Below, in pieces: positions 9,760-20,640 of a DNA stretch of 64,000 bases. The notes under the pieces are model-generated. The model was not told the origin of the DNA. It worked only from the letters and a program-made list of their open reading frames with translations, and made no database searches. Made by a program: the position numbers and the translations under genes. Source of the DNA: Pogonophryne albipinna (lineage: Eukaryota; Chordata; Actinopteri; Perciformes; Artedidraconidae); contig CM053250.1 in NCBI GenBank assembly GCA_028583405.1, positions 41,410,283 through 41,474,282 of the forward strand, read 5' to 3'. Within the stretch, counting starts at the first letter, position 1. Each line of letters starts with the position of its first letter.

Positions 9760-9905
9760 GTAGAACAAAACGTGATTTATCTCTTAAATTTGTGTCAACC
9801 ACAGACCTTATTTCGAGCTATTTTCCAAAACCCTATGGAAAAAATGCATTGCTTTTTGACGAAGGAACCGGAAGTGCTAAAAATGCTAACTTACTTCCGG
9901 GGTTG
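9760..9905 (-). repeat. Right terminal inverted repeat of the YqaJ/THAP element
   Basis: Inverse of 2581-2710, with an extra stretch of about 14 bases between the two CCGGAAGT-like motifs near its outer end. Confidence 0.7.
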
Positions 9906-11995
9906 CGTTCCGATAATCCAAAAATCAGCTCCTAAATTCTAACCCTATCGTCTATTCCTTGACCTCTGAGTGAAACGTCACGGGGTTAAGGGATAGTGGA
10001 TAGGAGAATTCAAAAGGACTTAGGAGAAGAGACTGCGGTACTTTAGAGAATCTGAATGCACTTTCACTATCCAACGTGTTTATCATGCGCCAGCGGACGT
10101 CATGAATGTGCGTCTGCTGCTGTGGGGAAACTATGGAAACTACAGTTTTCTATACAGCGGACTACAACATGGATGTTTAATAAGAACGAGGGACTACTGT
10201 AAACTCATCTAGAGACTCTGCACCGTGCTCTGATGCTGTTGCTTTATGCTTTATGAACGTGGACAACAGAGAAACATATTCTTCATGACCAAAGTTGGAA
10301 TTGAAATAAAAAAGGAAAGTGAAACTTATGCTCGTCACCCTCTCCCTCCGGTCCACATTAATACAAATGATCCCAATACGTATGATTGTATGAAAATATC
10401 TTAACATCAATACAAATGTATTTATTATAAACGTTAGTCCTTAACATCTATCACTGTGTATATCACCATTCAAACATCTTTTAAAAGTTGAACAAACTCC
10501 ACACAGCTCAGTAAAGACTGTGAAATGTTGACTTTATTTGATCATTTCAGTAAAAACTAACGTTCATATTTCTCTTTTTGATTATAATACTGATGAACGT
10601 TCAAAACAAAGCGTTCCTAAGCTAAATCGACTATTTGACTTCAGCCCCGGTCCAAAATGATACTTAATTGAGAAGAACATTTTTGATAGCTCAATCGTGG
10701 AGGTCGTAAGCTAACAGCGAATACACCATTTTTGACCATTTACATGTCGCAAATTACTCCAAACTACTCGCGTATACTTTTTCCAATATTCACGAAACGC
10801 TGTATACAAATTTGTCTTATGATTGCGGACATATTTCAAATTTGCTTTTATTAGCCCCGCCCCCCAGGAAGTTGGCCATATTAAACAATGTGCGTTTCTC
10901 ATGCATTTTAAGCACATTTTTGCAAACTCCTCCTAGGGAAATGTTCCAAAAAATTCCAATCCAGCACAAATTCTGCCCATATCCAATGTGATGCTAAATT
11001 GTGAAGCAAATAGTTGCTAGCTGAAACGAGGACCTCGTAAGCTAACGGACAATATACCTTTTTGGACCATTTATATGTCAGATAAGCTACTGAATCCTGC
11101 CTGTCTGCCTGGCACATCAACGCTCACAAACACACACACAGACAGACACACAAACAACAAACACAAACAGCTCCTCAAGCATATAATACATATTACGCTA
11201 CAGCCCTTGTATTTATTATGTGAAGCACCATATGGTTTCATGAAAAATATCTACTGATTATTACAGCCGGAGACTCGCAACGGCGGTGGACTTTCACAGC
11301 ACCGCTGCACCGGAGCCACCAGAGCCTCGCAACGGCAGGTGTTTGCCGCGGCGGATGCGGTACCGGCGCAGCGGCGCTGTGAAAGTCTGCAGGAGCGGCC
11401 CAACGGGAAAAGTCCCGAATCTCCTGATGGCCAATCCGAGCCTGCTCAGACTCACACAACTGAAACCAAAGTCATTTGCAGACATATGTAAAAATCTCTC
11501 ATAGGCCTACACACATGTGAAACGCTCTCACACACAGACACAACAGCGCTGCATTCAGGAAGAAAAGCAATGTGGAGCGGCACCTCACCACTTCATAAGG
11601 AGTTTAACCGTGACACTTTTCGAAATCCCGTTTGTGTCCCCCCATTTTACAAATAGGCCTATGTTTATTATTATCTTTTTTTATTCAACAAACAACACCT
11701 GGTTGATGCAGGAAAAATGGTACCAACACAACTGGCGCACATGCCTAACATTTCCTGGTCAGAAACAAAGGAACGCAAAGTCAGGTAAACTATTTAGAGG
11801 GATGACAAATGGCTCATTTCGGAGGACTGGGGGGGGGGGACCAGCAACCCTCCCCGACAGGCGCACAGACGCGAGGGCCCGCTCATCACTGCGCGCACAA
11901 GTGCGACCGCAGGTTTAATTATTATTAATATTATTATTCAATTGTAAACAAACACTGCTCGGAAATATCTCATTGGTCAGAGAGCTGTGGGCATA
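9906..11995. other. Unassigned region with an approximate 330-bp direct duplication
   Basis: No gene recognised. About 70 bases at 10687-10755 recur in diverged form at about 11012-11082 (both contain TCGTAAGCTAAC and GACCATTTA), so two old tandem units are likely. A GC-rich patch at 11265-11400 contains a diverged inverted repeat (ACTTTCACAGC...GCTGTGAAAGT). A short CA-rich stretch lies at about 11128-11165. Confidence 0.4.
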
Positions 11996-12129
11996 ATGCT
12001 GCCTTTTGCAACATCCTACTTGTGTGAATAGGCTTTTTCTGCTGTTGCTGCCATCAAAACGAAATACAGATCAAAGCTGAACATTGAGAATGAACTGAGT
12101 GGCAGTCTCAAAACAACAGCCCCGGTTTG
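11996..12129 (+). pseudogene. hAT transposase C-terminal fragment
   Basis: The frame reads LPFATSYLCE, a TAG stop, then AFSAVAAIKTKYRSKLNIEN. This is the C-terminal dimerisation region of hAT transposases of the ZBED5/FAM200-like group, normally ATTYLCE-x-GFS followed by KTKYRxRL. The in-frame stop and the closing TGA show it is dead. It is followed at 12536-12555 by a hAT-type right terminus (AAAAAGTTTGGGAACCACTG), so 11996-12555 is probably the 3' remnant of one hAT element; its left end was not found. Confidence 0.65.
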
Positions 12130-12555
12130 AGAAGATCTGCAAGGGAAAGCAAGCACACACAAGTCATTGATAGGCTATGTGTGGAATAGGAATGGTAAAG
12201 TGATGTGATAGTTTGCAACCTGCAGTAGAAATAGTAGTTCATTCATATATTTTCCTTAAAGAAATTTGAATTTAAAAATGTACTACTGAGGGAAGAAGGC
12301 CAACCAGTTTTAATTAGGCCAAATTAATTCACAGTATCTATTACAAGCACTTTTGTTCATGTGTAATCCATAATAAAATATAAAATTATAGTTGGATCTT
12401 TGTATCTTCTTATTATCAGCAGAGAAAAATGTAATGTTTTTACAAGAATATACAATTAATCCGCCCAATATAGATGGGAACCGGGTTGGGGGGGGGCTCG
12501 AAAATATTTCCAATTACCCAAGGGGGGCCAGACTGAAAAAGTTTGGGAACCACTG
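12130..12555 (+). mobile_element. 3' remnant of a hAT element with its right TIR
   Basis: Non-coding tail between the transposase fragment and the terminus ending GGGAACCACTG at 12555, the inverse of the common hAT start CAGTGGTTCCC. L2 LINE coding begins directly after it. Confidence 0.6.
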
Positions 12556-12920
12556 TACTAGGGCATTGCGCTCCACGAATGCACGGTTGTTGGTTGTTCC
12601 TAGAGTCTCTAAAAGTACAATGGGAGCCAGAGCCTTTTCTTATCAAGCTCCACATTTGTGGAATCAGCTTCCAGTTTGTGTTCGGGCGGCAGACAGCCTA
12701 TCCGTTTTTAAGAGTACGCTTAAGACCTTCCTTTTTGATAAAGCTTATAGTGATAAAATCAAATAATCTAATAAGAGTGCATTGACGTAGATACGTTGTG
12801 CCTCTTCACCTATACATTTTAGTTCTTACTCTTTCACTTAAATCCTAAAAACTTAGATCTTATATTTAAAACTTTATCCAAAACCTTTCCCCTCTCTGAC
12901 CTCTCGAGGTTCTATTACAG
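12556..12920 (+). mobile_element. L2 LINE (copy C), coding end and start of 3' UTR
   Basis: From 12556 the frame encodes the last part of an L2 RT protein: STNARLLVVPRVSKSTMGAR, AFSYQAPHLWNQLP and FKSTLKTFLFDKAYS, with a stop at 12764-12766. These motifs match the C-terminal end of fish L2 proteins. The 3' UTR continues to 12912 and is then interrupted by a hAT element (12921-14810); it resumes at 14811. The 5' side is cut by the hAT remnant ending at 12555. Confidence 0.8.
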
Positions 12921-13349
12921 CAGGGGTATTCAACTAAAAGTCAACGAGGTCCAGTTAGAGAAAATGTCCCCATGCAAAGGTCCAGAACATCAACATGTCT
13001 AAGTTGCTTCATGCATTAGTGTGATATATATATATATGTTGAAGTAGCTGCAGCTTTATCAACGTCTGCATGTAATCAACAACTGACTGCCAATCAAATA
13101 AAGAAAGTACAATTCATAAACAACTATTTATTGTCAATTAACATTGAACTACAGATATACAGTAAATACTGTGGATATGTGTAATGTTCCTCTAGGGCTG
13201 CATTTAAAAATAAAATAGAGAAGATAAATAAAATAACTTTTGAAAATATGTGCATCTTAAAAGTGCTTAATTTTAGATAAATAAAATAAAGTGTAGCAGC
13301 AGCTTGAGTTTCCCTTTTTCTTTGTTAACCGTTTCACATCATGACTTAA

Positions 13350-13722
13350 AGGTGGGGTAGGTAAGTTTGAGAAACCGGCTCGAGATACACTTTTTGTTAT
13401 ATTCCATAGAATGCTCTTAACATCCCGATATATCTGAAGTGCTTTGACAACAAATACATAAAAAAATGTCATCAGTGGAAGCCGTGGCGCTGTAAAAAGC
13501 ACGACCAATCATCTGAGCCGGCCCGGCTAAAATAACTGGATGGCCTACCTGCCTGTCAGCCTTCCATCTGTGCACAAACTTATCTCGTGCCCTCATTGGT
13601 CATGTGCGCGTTCGTGTGTGTTGGAGGAGGGGCTCTATAAGGAAGTGGCAGATTTTTTCCGGTTGTGTATTTTCAAATTCTAGCGATCTCGAGCCGGTTT
13701 CTCAAACTTACCTACCCCACCT
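13350..13722. mobile_element. piggyBac-like MITE, 373 bp
   Basis: Inverted ends of nearly 40 bp start AGGTGGGGTAGGTAAGTTTG, flanked on both sides by TTAA (13346-13349 and 13723-13726). TTAA duplication is the hallmark of piggyBac-type (also Kolobok) transposition. No coding. A related end lies at 20556-20640. Confidence 0.75.
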
Positions 13723-13931
13723 TTAACAGTTTCAGACGATTATAGAACATATCAGTCTTTACACATCATAACAATTGAACAGTTTTAAAGTTTCTCTTTC
13801 TTTCCCTCTTATATTGCAGTCCCTCTCTCACTTTGTTTTATTCAGTGAGAGAATAGAGCTGGAGCTTGTCCTGCCAGGAGTTTAGATCTGGGCTGAAATG
13901 GTGTCAGGGCCATTCTCACACACATGCAGGT

Positions 13932-14008
13932 GCTCATTGGTTAGCCTCGGTTAGCTCATTGGTTAGCCTCGGTTAGCTCATTGGTTAGCCTCGGTTAGCC
14001 TCGGTTAG
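13932..14008 (+). repeat. 22-bp tandem repeat
   Basis: About 3.5 copies of a unit reading GCTCATTGGTTAGCCTCGGT plus TA, inside the hAT element. Confidence 0.8.
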
Positions 14009-14304
14009 CCTGCGCTGGAACGATATTTAGTTGTAATGTTGATCCTGGTGGACTGATCATATTGGGCTCTGAGACTGCTTATTTTTTGTGACCTCAGTTC
14101 TGACTTGAGAGGGAATGTTTGGTCAAACACTTTGTGTTTTGTCTCATAGTGGCGTTTTGGCACTTTTAATGAGCGCCACGGTCTCTGAACAAATGAGACA
14201 CACCGGCTCTGTGCTCCCAGTGGGCAGGATGAACATGAATGAGTCCACTCAGGGTTCAAAGCTCTGTTCTCACTGTCCACGTTCCTCCTCTTGGAGAGCG
14301 CCAT
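14005..14304 (-). pseudogene. hAT transposase BED-finger N-terminus
   Basis: The minus strand from 14304 encodes MALSKRRNVDSENRALNPEW, a cysteine pair near CVSFVQR, then KRHYETKHKVFDQTFPLKSE and LRAQYDQST. This is the start of the ZBED5/GTF2IRD2-like hAT transposase family, whose BED zinc finger normally reads C-x(2)-C ... H-x(3-5)-H. The HYETKH box is intact, but the first cysteine pair is disturbed (CVSFVQR in place of a CxxC) and a few residues before KRHYETKH are missing, so the finger is broken. The rest of the transposase is absent; the minisatellite and MITE occupy that space. It gives the orientation of the surrounding hAT element. Confidence 0.7.
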
Positions 14305-14430
14305 GTGTAATTATGTGTCTCTCCCTGTCTGACGCTAACACGCCTGTTCACTCTCCTCTCCGCTTTTCTCCCTGTATCGCTAATTATTCTCTTCACTCAC
14401 TTTCCTCTCCGCTTCTCTCTGCCGCGCTCT

Positions 14431-14672
14431 CGTCTCTTCTTCTGTGTTTCTCTCCCTGTATCGCTCACTCGTCTCTTCTTCTGTGTTTCTCTCCCTGTAT
14501 CGCTCACTCGTCTCTTCTTCTGTGTTTCTCTCCCTGTATCGCTCACTCGTCTCTTCTTCTGTGTTTCTCTCCCTGTATCGCTCACTCGTCTCTTCTTCTG
14601 TGTTTCTCTCCCTGTATTGCTCACTCGTCTCTTCTTCTGTGTTTCTCTCCCTGTATCGCTCACTCGTCTCTT
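14431..14672 (+). repeat. 39-bp minisatellite, about six units
   Basis: The unit reads TCTGTGTTTCTCTCCCTGTA followed by TCGCTCACTCGTCTCTTCT. The copies are almost identical (one C-to-T change at 14618). Because 39 is a multiple of three it gives open frames on both strands, which are not genes. A more diverged start of the same pattern lies at 14340-14420. Confidence 0.9.
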
Positions 14673-14810
14673 TCGCCCCCTGTCGGCGGCGGTTAAAATA
14701 GAATCACCCCGTCAAAATTGAAATCCCCTATTAATGTATTGATTATAGGTCCGGATAGGTCGGCGTCTGGGTCCGGATCCGGACCGCGGTCCGCCTGTTG
14801 CCGACCCCTG

Positions 14811-15832
14811 TATTAGAGGGTAACAGGTTGCAGAGAGGCCTAGCCCGGCCGGGGAGTGTGGAACGTAGCCACAGACCTACTCCTTACCTCTAACCAATTC
14901 AGGTTCCAGTGGGGACCTCTCTCCCTGCGTGTGCCTCTCCACCTCTGTTTCCTACTTCTTACTTGCTACCCTTTTCCCTCAACCTATCCTAAGGGAGTGC
15001 ATGTACGTAGACACGTTGTGTTCCTTACTTCTTACTTGCTACCCCTTTCCCTCAACCTATCCTAAGGGAGTGCATGTACGTAGACACGTTGTGTTCCTTA
15101 CTTGCTACCCTTTTCCCTCAACCTATCCTAAGGGAGTGCATGTATGTAGACACGTTAGTTTAGCTGCTATAGGCTTGGACTGTTGGGGGGGGGGGGGGGG
15201 CACCTTACTCCGTCTTTCTGGCTGTTTGTCCCTGTGTGCTCTCATGTTCCGATTAACCCAGCTTCCCCCAAATCTCTTTTTTGTGTCCATATATACGCCG
15301 GGATCCTGAGTCGAGGCTGATCCTGTTGCTGTGGTCGTGCCCTGGATCCTCTATCCTGAGCACTGGATCTTAGTCCTGGACTTCGAGTCCTGGCTGAACC
15401 TGTCTCTGCGGTCCTGCCTGACTCTCACCATACTACTTCCCTGATGTCTACCTCAGGATTGTTGACATACTCGTGGATTCATCTTCTTATTGTAGACACA
15501 TGCATTTCCAAACATTTGGTCTTTCCAAACATTTGGACTACCTATGTTGTAAATGTATTATCTTTTCGATTTACACACGGCATCTATTGCACGTCTGTCC
15601 GTCCTGGGAGAGGGATCCCTCCTCTGTTGCTCTCCCTGAGGTTTCTCCCATGTTCCCCTTTAAAACTGTGGGGTTTCTCTGGAAGTTTTTCCTTGTACGA
15701 TGTGAGGGTCTAAGGACAGAGGGTGTCGTATTGTCATACTGATATTCTGTACAAACTGAAGTCCACTGAGACAAATGTAACATTTGTGATATTGGGCTAT
15801 ATAAATAAACATTGATTGATTGATTGAAATGA
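14811..15832 (+). mobile_element. L2 LINE (copy C), rest of 3' UTR and tail
   Basis: Continues the UTR broken at 12920. It contains a fish-L2-like stretch (GAGGTTTCTCCCATG, GGAAGTTTTTCCTTG, GAGGGTCTAAGGACAGAGG) and ends GGGCTATATAAATAAACATT followed by ATTG repeats. It also contains three tandem copies of a 73-bp unit (14946-15157) and a G run near 15185. Confidence 0.8.
14946..15157 (+). repeat. 73-bp tandem repeat in L2 UTR, three copies
   Basis: The unit contains CTTGCTACCC, CAACCTATCCTAAGGGAGTG and GTAGACACGTT. The third copy is about 10 bases shorter at its start. Confidence 0.85.
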
Positions 15833-15842
15833 GGGGCATAGC

Positions 15843-18533
15843 ATGGACCCGGCAGAGGTGGCTCCAGTGCAGGCCCTGAAGGAAAGACGCCCTAACACAG
15901 TGGGAGAAGTGAGACAGATTTTAGGCTTCCTGTCCTACTACAGGACATACATACAAAACTTTTCTGTCATAGCAAAGCCCCTGTATGAACTGTTGGCAGC
16001 CCAATCCCCTGTTCCTGCTTCACCACAAAACCACAATGTGGCTAAAAAGGGAAAAGTAAAGAAAACAAAACACGGGCAGTTGACCTCATCATCACCAGTC
16101 ACATGGACTGAAGAGCATCATCAGGTTCTGAGCCACCTAGCGGACAAACTCTCTAACCCTCCAATCCTGGCTTCCCAGACCTGAATGAACCGTTTGTTTT
16201 GCACACTGATGCTTCACAGGCAGGACTTGGTGCACTGCTGTACCAACGCAGTCATGGCAAGCTGAAGGTGATCGCTTATGGATCCAGAACGCTCACCCCT
16301 CCAGAGAGAAACTACAACCTGCACTCTGGTAAGCTGGAGTGTCTCGCACTGAAGTGGGCCATCTGCGAGCGTTTCAGAGACTATCTTTTTCATGCTCCCT
16401 CTTTTGTGGTATATACTGATAATAATCCACTGACATACATACTGACAACAGCAAAGTTAAATGCCGTGGGACAAAGATGGGTAGCAGAGTTGGCAGATTT
16501 TAATTTCAAAATCAAGTACAGACCAGGCAAAGCAAATGCAGACGCAGACGGCTTATCCAGAATGCCACTTGATTTTGAAAGTTATGTGAACCAATGCACA
16601 CAGGTTGTTTGCCAGGAAGAAGTAAGTGCAACAGGGCAGGGCATTTTGGTGCATCAGGAAGAAAACAGCCCATTCCTACACTCAGTCTCTTGTAACGCTC
16701 TACAGACACAGATAGACATAGAGAATACCTTCAGTGCCATACAGCCATTCTTCAGGGAAGAAATAAAGACAGCACAGCAACAAGATCAGGTGATGGGCAA
16801 AATGTATGGACACAAAAAGAAAAACAAGCGACCCAATGTACAACAACTGAAACACGAGGGCCCAGAATTTAAAGCTCTAGTCAGAGAGTGGAGTAGGCTT
16901 GAGATTAGAGAAGATGGAACTATGCCCCGCAAAACTCACACAAAAAGTCAGCTTTTGCTCCCAGATGTATACCGTCCACTTGTTCTGAAGGAGCTCCACA
17001 ACGAAATGGGACACTTGGGAACAGAAAGGACAGTAAACTTGATAAGAGAACGTTTCTTTTGGCCAAAATGCAAAGAGACATAGAACATTTTGTGACAAAC
17101 GTGTGTGAGTGTCTAAAGAAGAGAAAACCTAACAGACACGCACTCGCACCTATGATGAGTATCAAAACCACTCCACCCATTCCAGCTGGTCTCTGTTGAT
17201 TTTCTACATTTGGAAGACTGTAGGGGGGGTTATGAATATGTACTTGTCATAATGGACCATTACACTCGGTTCGCACAAGCATATGCAACTACCAACAAAT
17301 CAGCCAAGACTGTTGCAGACAAACTGTTTGATGATTTCTGTCTCAAATTTGGTTTCCCAGAAAGATTGCATCATGATTTGGGGAGGGAATTTGAGAACAA
17401 GCTTCTTCACCACCTGAAAACACTGTCAGGCATTCGGGGGTCTCACACTACTCCTTATCATCCCCAAGGAAATGGACAGACAGAGAGATTTAACAGGACG
17501 TTGCTGTCAATGCTAAGAACACTTACTGAAGAACAGAAACATGACTGGAAAAATCACCTCACTAAAGTCGTACATGCCTACAACTGCACAGCTAATGAAG
17601 CCACCGGCTATTCTCCATTCTTTCTCCTGTTTGGTAGGCCACCCCGACTGCCTGTTGACCTGCTGTTTGGAATTGAAAATCAGGACTGCACAGGCTCCTA
17701 CCAGGACTATGTGGAGAAGTGGCGAAAGAGGATGACTGAGGCTTATGACATCGCCTCCAGAAATGCTTCCAAGTCAACTGATAGGGGAAAAAAACAGTAT
17801 GACAAGAAAGTGTATGGCCCCACACTGCAGGTTGGCAGTCGTGTCCTGGTGAGACATGTGGGTGAGAGGGGAGGACCAGGTAAAATCCGCCCCCACTGGG
17901 AAGACAACATTTATGTTGTCAAAAGTCAGAAAGGGGACATCAGTCCAGTGTTTGAGGTAGTGCCTGAAAGTGGTGGAGGCAGGACAAGGATCCTCCACAG
18001 GAATCTACTTTTACCATGGAACTTCCTCCAGGCCACAGATGATAGATATCAGGCTACCATCCCAACTCGAACAAAGAAAAGAAACAATTCCACAAACAGA
18101 CACACATCAACAAACAAACAACAAACAAATGTTGATGATGAATCAGATGATGAATTTAATGATGTAACATTCACCTGGCCTTCAGCGGAACACCAAAGGA
18201 TGCCTGCGCTTAACCCCTCTGCTCAGAAGTTCCATCCTCAAGAGGGAAAGATGATCTCGGGAACGAGGGAGCCACTGCAAAGCAGGGAGGAGGAACAAGA
18301 GGAGCAGGTTCACAGTGACATCTGACGAAGGTGAGGAGGATGTTGTGACAACAGCTACAGAGAGCTCAGAGGAGGAAGCAGTGGAAGACTCGGAGCAGAG
18401 GACAATGTATCCAAGACGACAAAGAAAGCAACCACAGACTCTGACTTATGACAAACTTGGCCAGCCTAGTTTCGCAGAGAGAACCATTTCCACCAAAGAG
18501 ATAGCTTTAAATGGCTACTGGCGGCCCTGGTAA
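15843..18533 (+). pseudogene. Ty3/gypsy pol, 5'-truncated and frameshifted
   Basis: Begins inside reverse transcriptase after the YxDD site (LGFLSYYRTYIQNFSVIAKP), then RNase H (FVLHTDASQAGLGALL, YTDNNPLTYIL, DADGLSRMP), the integrase HHCC region (HNEMGHLGTERT), and an integrase core with VDFLHLE, HHDLGREFEN and YHPQGNGQTERFNR, the three positions of a DDE core. A C-terminal tail reads YPRRQRKQPQTLTYDKLGQP. I see single-base losses near 16178 and in an A-run near 17070, another shift near 17180 and one near 18320, so at least four frames are needed to read it. Gag, protease and the RT core are missing: the left end abuts the ATTG tail of the L2 element at 15832, suggesting truncation or rearrangement there. 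The integrase C-terminal part (17210-18325) is a long uninterrupted frame. Confidence 0.88.
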
Positions 18534-18910
18534 TGGACTTGGAAATAAATAAGAAGTAACACTCCTTGCCTCTTTGCAAGTATACCTAAAGTGCCTTGTG
18601 TTAATGTGATTGTTGGCTGAACTTTAGGTGTTGTGTGAATTGGGTTCCAGAATTGATTTAGAAAGGAAAATGATGACCCTTTCAACAGTATGGACTCATG
18701 GTTTTGTAATATGCATCAAAGATGCAAATGTTTGGGTTTTAAAAAAAGAAAAACTGATCAAATCAGTAGTATTCACAACTGCAGTGAACAGCAGCTTGTG
18801 TATCTCATTAAGAAGTGTTTTATTCAAAATGGCCCATTCTCTTGTCTTACTACCCATGTATTTGTTTAAGACTAGTAGGTGTAAAAATGTCGAGACGACA
18901 TTTTGTAAGT

Positions 18911-18919
18911 AGGGGAGAG
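18911..18919 (+). other. Polypurine tract of the gypsy element
   Basis: AGGGGAGAG directly before the LTR start TGTGACGATA; the usual plus-strand primer position. Confidence 0.65.
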
Positions 18920-19400
18920 TGTGACGATATAGTTCACGATGTGTTATGCTCACCTGTTCCACTCTTTGTTTTCCGAATGCCAGGAAGTATTCTTGCCTCG
19001 GAAGACATGTGCTACCAAGCAAGTGTGACGATATAGTTCACGATGTGTTATGTTTATTTGTCTCGTGTCTTTGTGCCAACTATGTATGAATGTTTGCATG
19101 TTATGTTAACTATTGAAGCAGGGTTAGTTGGTGCATGTAGTTGCCTGTTTTCGCCACAAGGCTCCGCCTGAGGGCGTGAAGGTGAGGAAGAGCGTTTCTT
19201 CCTCGGTGGTTGAGGGAACTGTGACCATCCAATCACCGAGCTGTGGATCTTGCCTACGTCTGTTTCCGGTTTCGTTTATGACTGATGTATTTTGCTATAC
19301 ACACATTCCTTCACATTTACATTTTAATTTACATTAAAGTATTTCGTGAGGCCTACTAAAATGTTTTTAAATATAACTACGGTTCTAGTTGAAGAGTTTG
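18920..19400 (+). mobile_element. 3' LTR of the gypsy element (right end unresolved)
   Basis: Begins TGTGACGATATAGTTCACGA right after the polypurine tract. The first 29 bases recur exactly at 19024, 104 bp further on. The CA end was not pinned down because the 5' LTR is missing; 19400 is approximate. Confidence 0.55.
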
Positions 19401-20551
19401 TAAATTAACATGAACCAAAGCTGTTGCCTGGCAACGCAACCGCACAACGTCACGTCCGTTAATTCCACAAACACACACATGGATTAACATCGATTTAATA
19501 CATTAATGTAGTCTTTGTTTCTGCTAACAGAGGTGTCGACCAGCTGGGGCAACAAGAAAATCGGCGTAATCGAGTGTGACTAATACAAATCATTATTATA
19601 TTAATATTGACAATAACAACCGACCGTCGGGGTAGCATTTGCTTGGCATTTCCGGGTATTTCTTCACTGGTTAACATGGGTTAACAATACCGGGTAACTG
19701 TCACGTTTGAAGGGACGAAATCGTGACATGTTCACGTCTCCCAGCATGGTAAATCGTCACATGTTCACGTCTTGCCGTGATACCGGGTTGGACAGGAGGG
19801 AGCCTCATGTGTCACTCCACGGAGTTCACTCCGTCACGGAGGGGGAGTGTATAGGGGTAGGGTGTAGGGCGTGGTTTGGGATTGGGCCTTAGTGCTTAGT
19901 GACAACAAATGTAAACTTCCTGGTTCTCATAAGGATGACATTTGTTGTAGCCAATGAAAGGAGCCAAATGTCCACCTGCTTCATCGTAATTGGTCCATGA
20001 TGCGGGGAGGTGGAGATGAATGGCTGTTGTTTAGTAGGGGTATGTTCACGAACACAGCATCTGTGTCGGATTTATGCTTTTTGAAATCGTTGGCTTTTTT
20101 GTATTGACTGATAACAAATAATCGCGCCTATATCATCTGTCTAACGCTAAAGCCTCTACTGCAGTATTTAACCATAAAGTACAGATAAGAGATAGATAAA
20201 CTTCAACTTTACTTTTGTATTATCTTACTAATTGGAGGATTTCAGTTATAAATACCTGCTACAAGCTGTCCTGCCATCGTCTATCACATTGGGCAGCGGC
20301 TACTTAACCAATAACCACAACACAAGTTCATCCAGCAGGTAGTCACTGTTGCATTTAGGGTAGTGTAGTGCCTTTACACTTAATGTTTTAGCCATCAGTA
20401 ATGTAATCTAAGTTACACAATATGAAAGTAATGTAATGTGATTACTTTCCGTTACTTTTGGATAACCTCAATATTAAATGCAAAGTCAATCAATACAAGA
20501 GAAAATAAATAAGTTGTTGTCTTATGTTAGACAACAGAACAAAGTGTCATT
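19401..20551. other. Unassigned
   Basis: No gene recognised. Around 19725-19770 two near-copies of AAATCGTNACATGTTCACGTC lie about 30 bp apart. The remainder is ordinary sequence. Confidence 0.4.
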
Positions 20552-20555
20552 TTAA

Positions 20556-20640
20556 AGGTAGGGTAGGTAAGAATGGAGAAACCAGCTCGAGTACGCTAGA
20601 ATTTGAAAGTATGCAGCCGAAAAAAATTCATTGCTCCCCA
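20556..20640. mobile_element. Single end of the TTAA MITE family
   Basis: Starts after TTAA (20552-20555) with AGGTAGGGTAGGTAAGAATG and follows the inverted right end of the 13350-13722 element for about 85 bp, including CGCTAGAATTTGAAA. The other terminus was not found. Confidence 0.6.

Larger units (their letters stand above)
2581..9905. mobile_element. TIR element carrying YqaJ nuclease and THAP genes (ISL2EU-like candidate)
   Basis: Inverted copies of a roughly 130-150-bp sequence bound this 7.3-kb stretch (2581-2710 and 9760-9905). Between them lie a plus-strand gene with SWIM and YqaJ motifs (from 3122) and a minus-strand THAP first exon (ATG at 9380), so the two genes point toward each other. 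From memory, ISL2EU-type DNA transposons of the PIF/Harbinger group carry a THAP transposase and a separate YqaJ-type nuclease gene; that is the basis for the name and it needs a database check. No DDE transposase catalytic region is visible, so this copy is not autonomous. It has been hit by an L2 LINE (in the YqaJ intron), by a long-TIR transposon (in the YqaJ exon) and by other LINE tails. Exact termini and target duplication were not resolved. Confidence 0.55.
12921..14810 (-). mobile_element. hAT element inserted in an L2 3' UTR, 1890 bp
   Basis: Starts CAGGGGTATTCAACT and ends GCCGACCCCTG, with an 8-bp target duplication differing at one base (TATTACAG 12913-12920, TATTAGAG 14811-14818). 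The flanks join into one L2 UTR. Orientation follows the minus-strand transposase remnant at 14304-14005. It holds a nested TTAA-flanked MITE, a 22-bp tandem repeat and a 39-bp minisatellite, so little of the original body is left. The terminal inverted repeat is short (about 7 bp), so the two ends could in principle belong to different elements. Confidence 0.7.

Noticed and set aside
13932..14672. CRISPR-like array (regular repeats)
   Set aside because: Repeats are directly adjacent with no unique spacers and lie in a eukaryotic transposon.
14397..14701. Open frames through the 39-bp repeat on both strands
   Set aside because: Artefact of a repeat length divisible by three; no independent coding evidence.
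14929..15309. 126-codon frame in the L2 UTR
   Set aside because: Produced by the 73-bp tandem repeat; the L2 protein has already ended at 12766.
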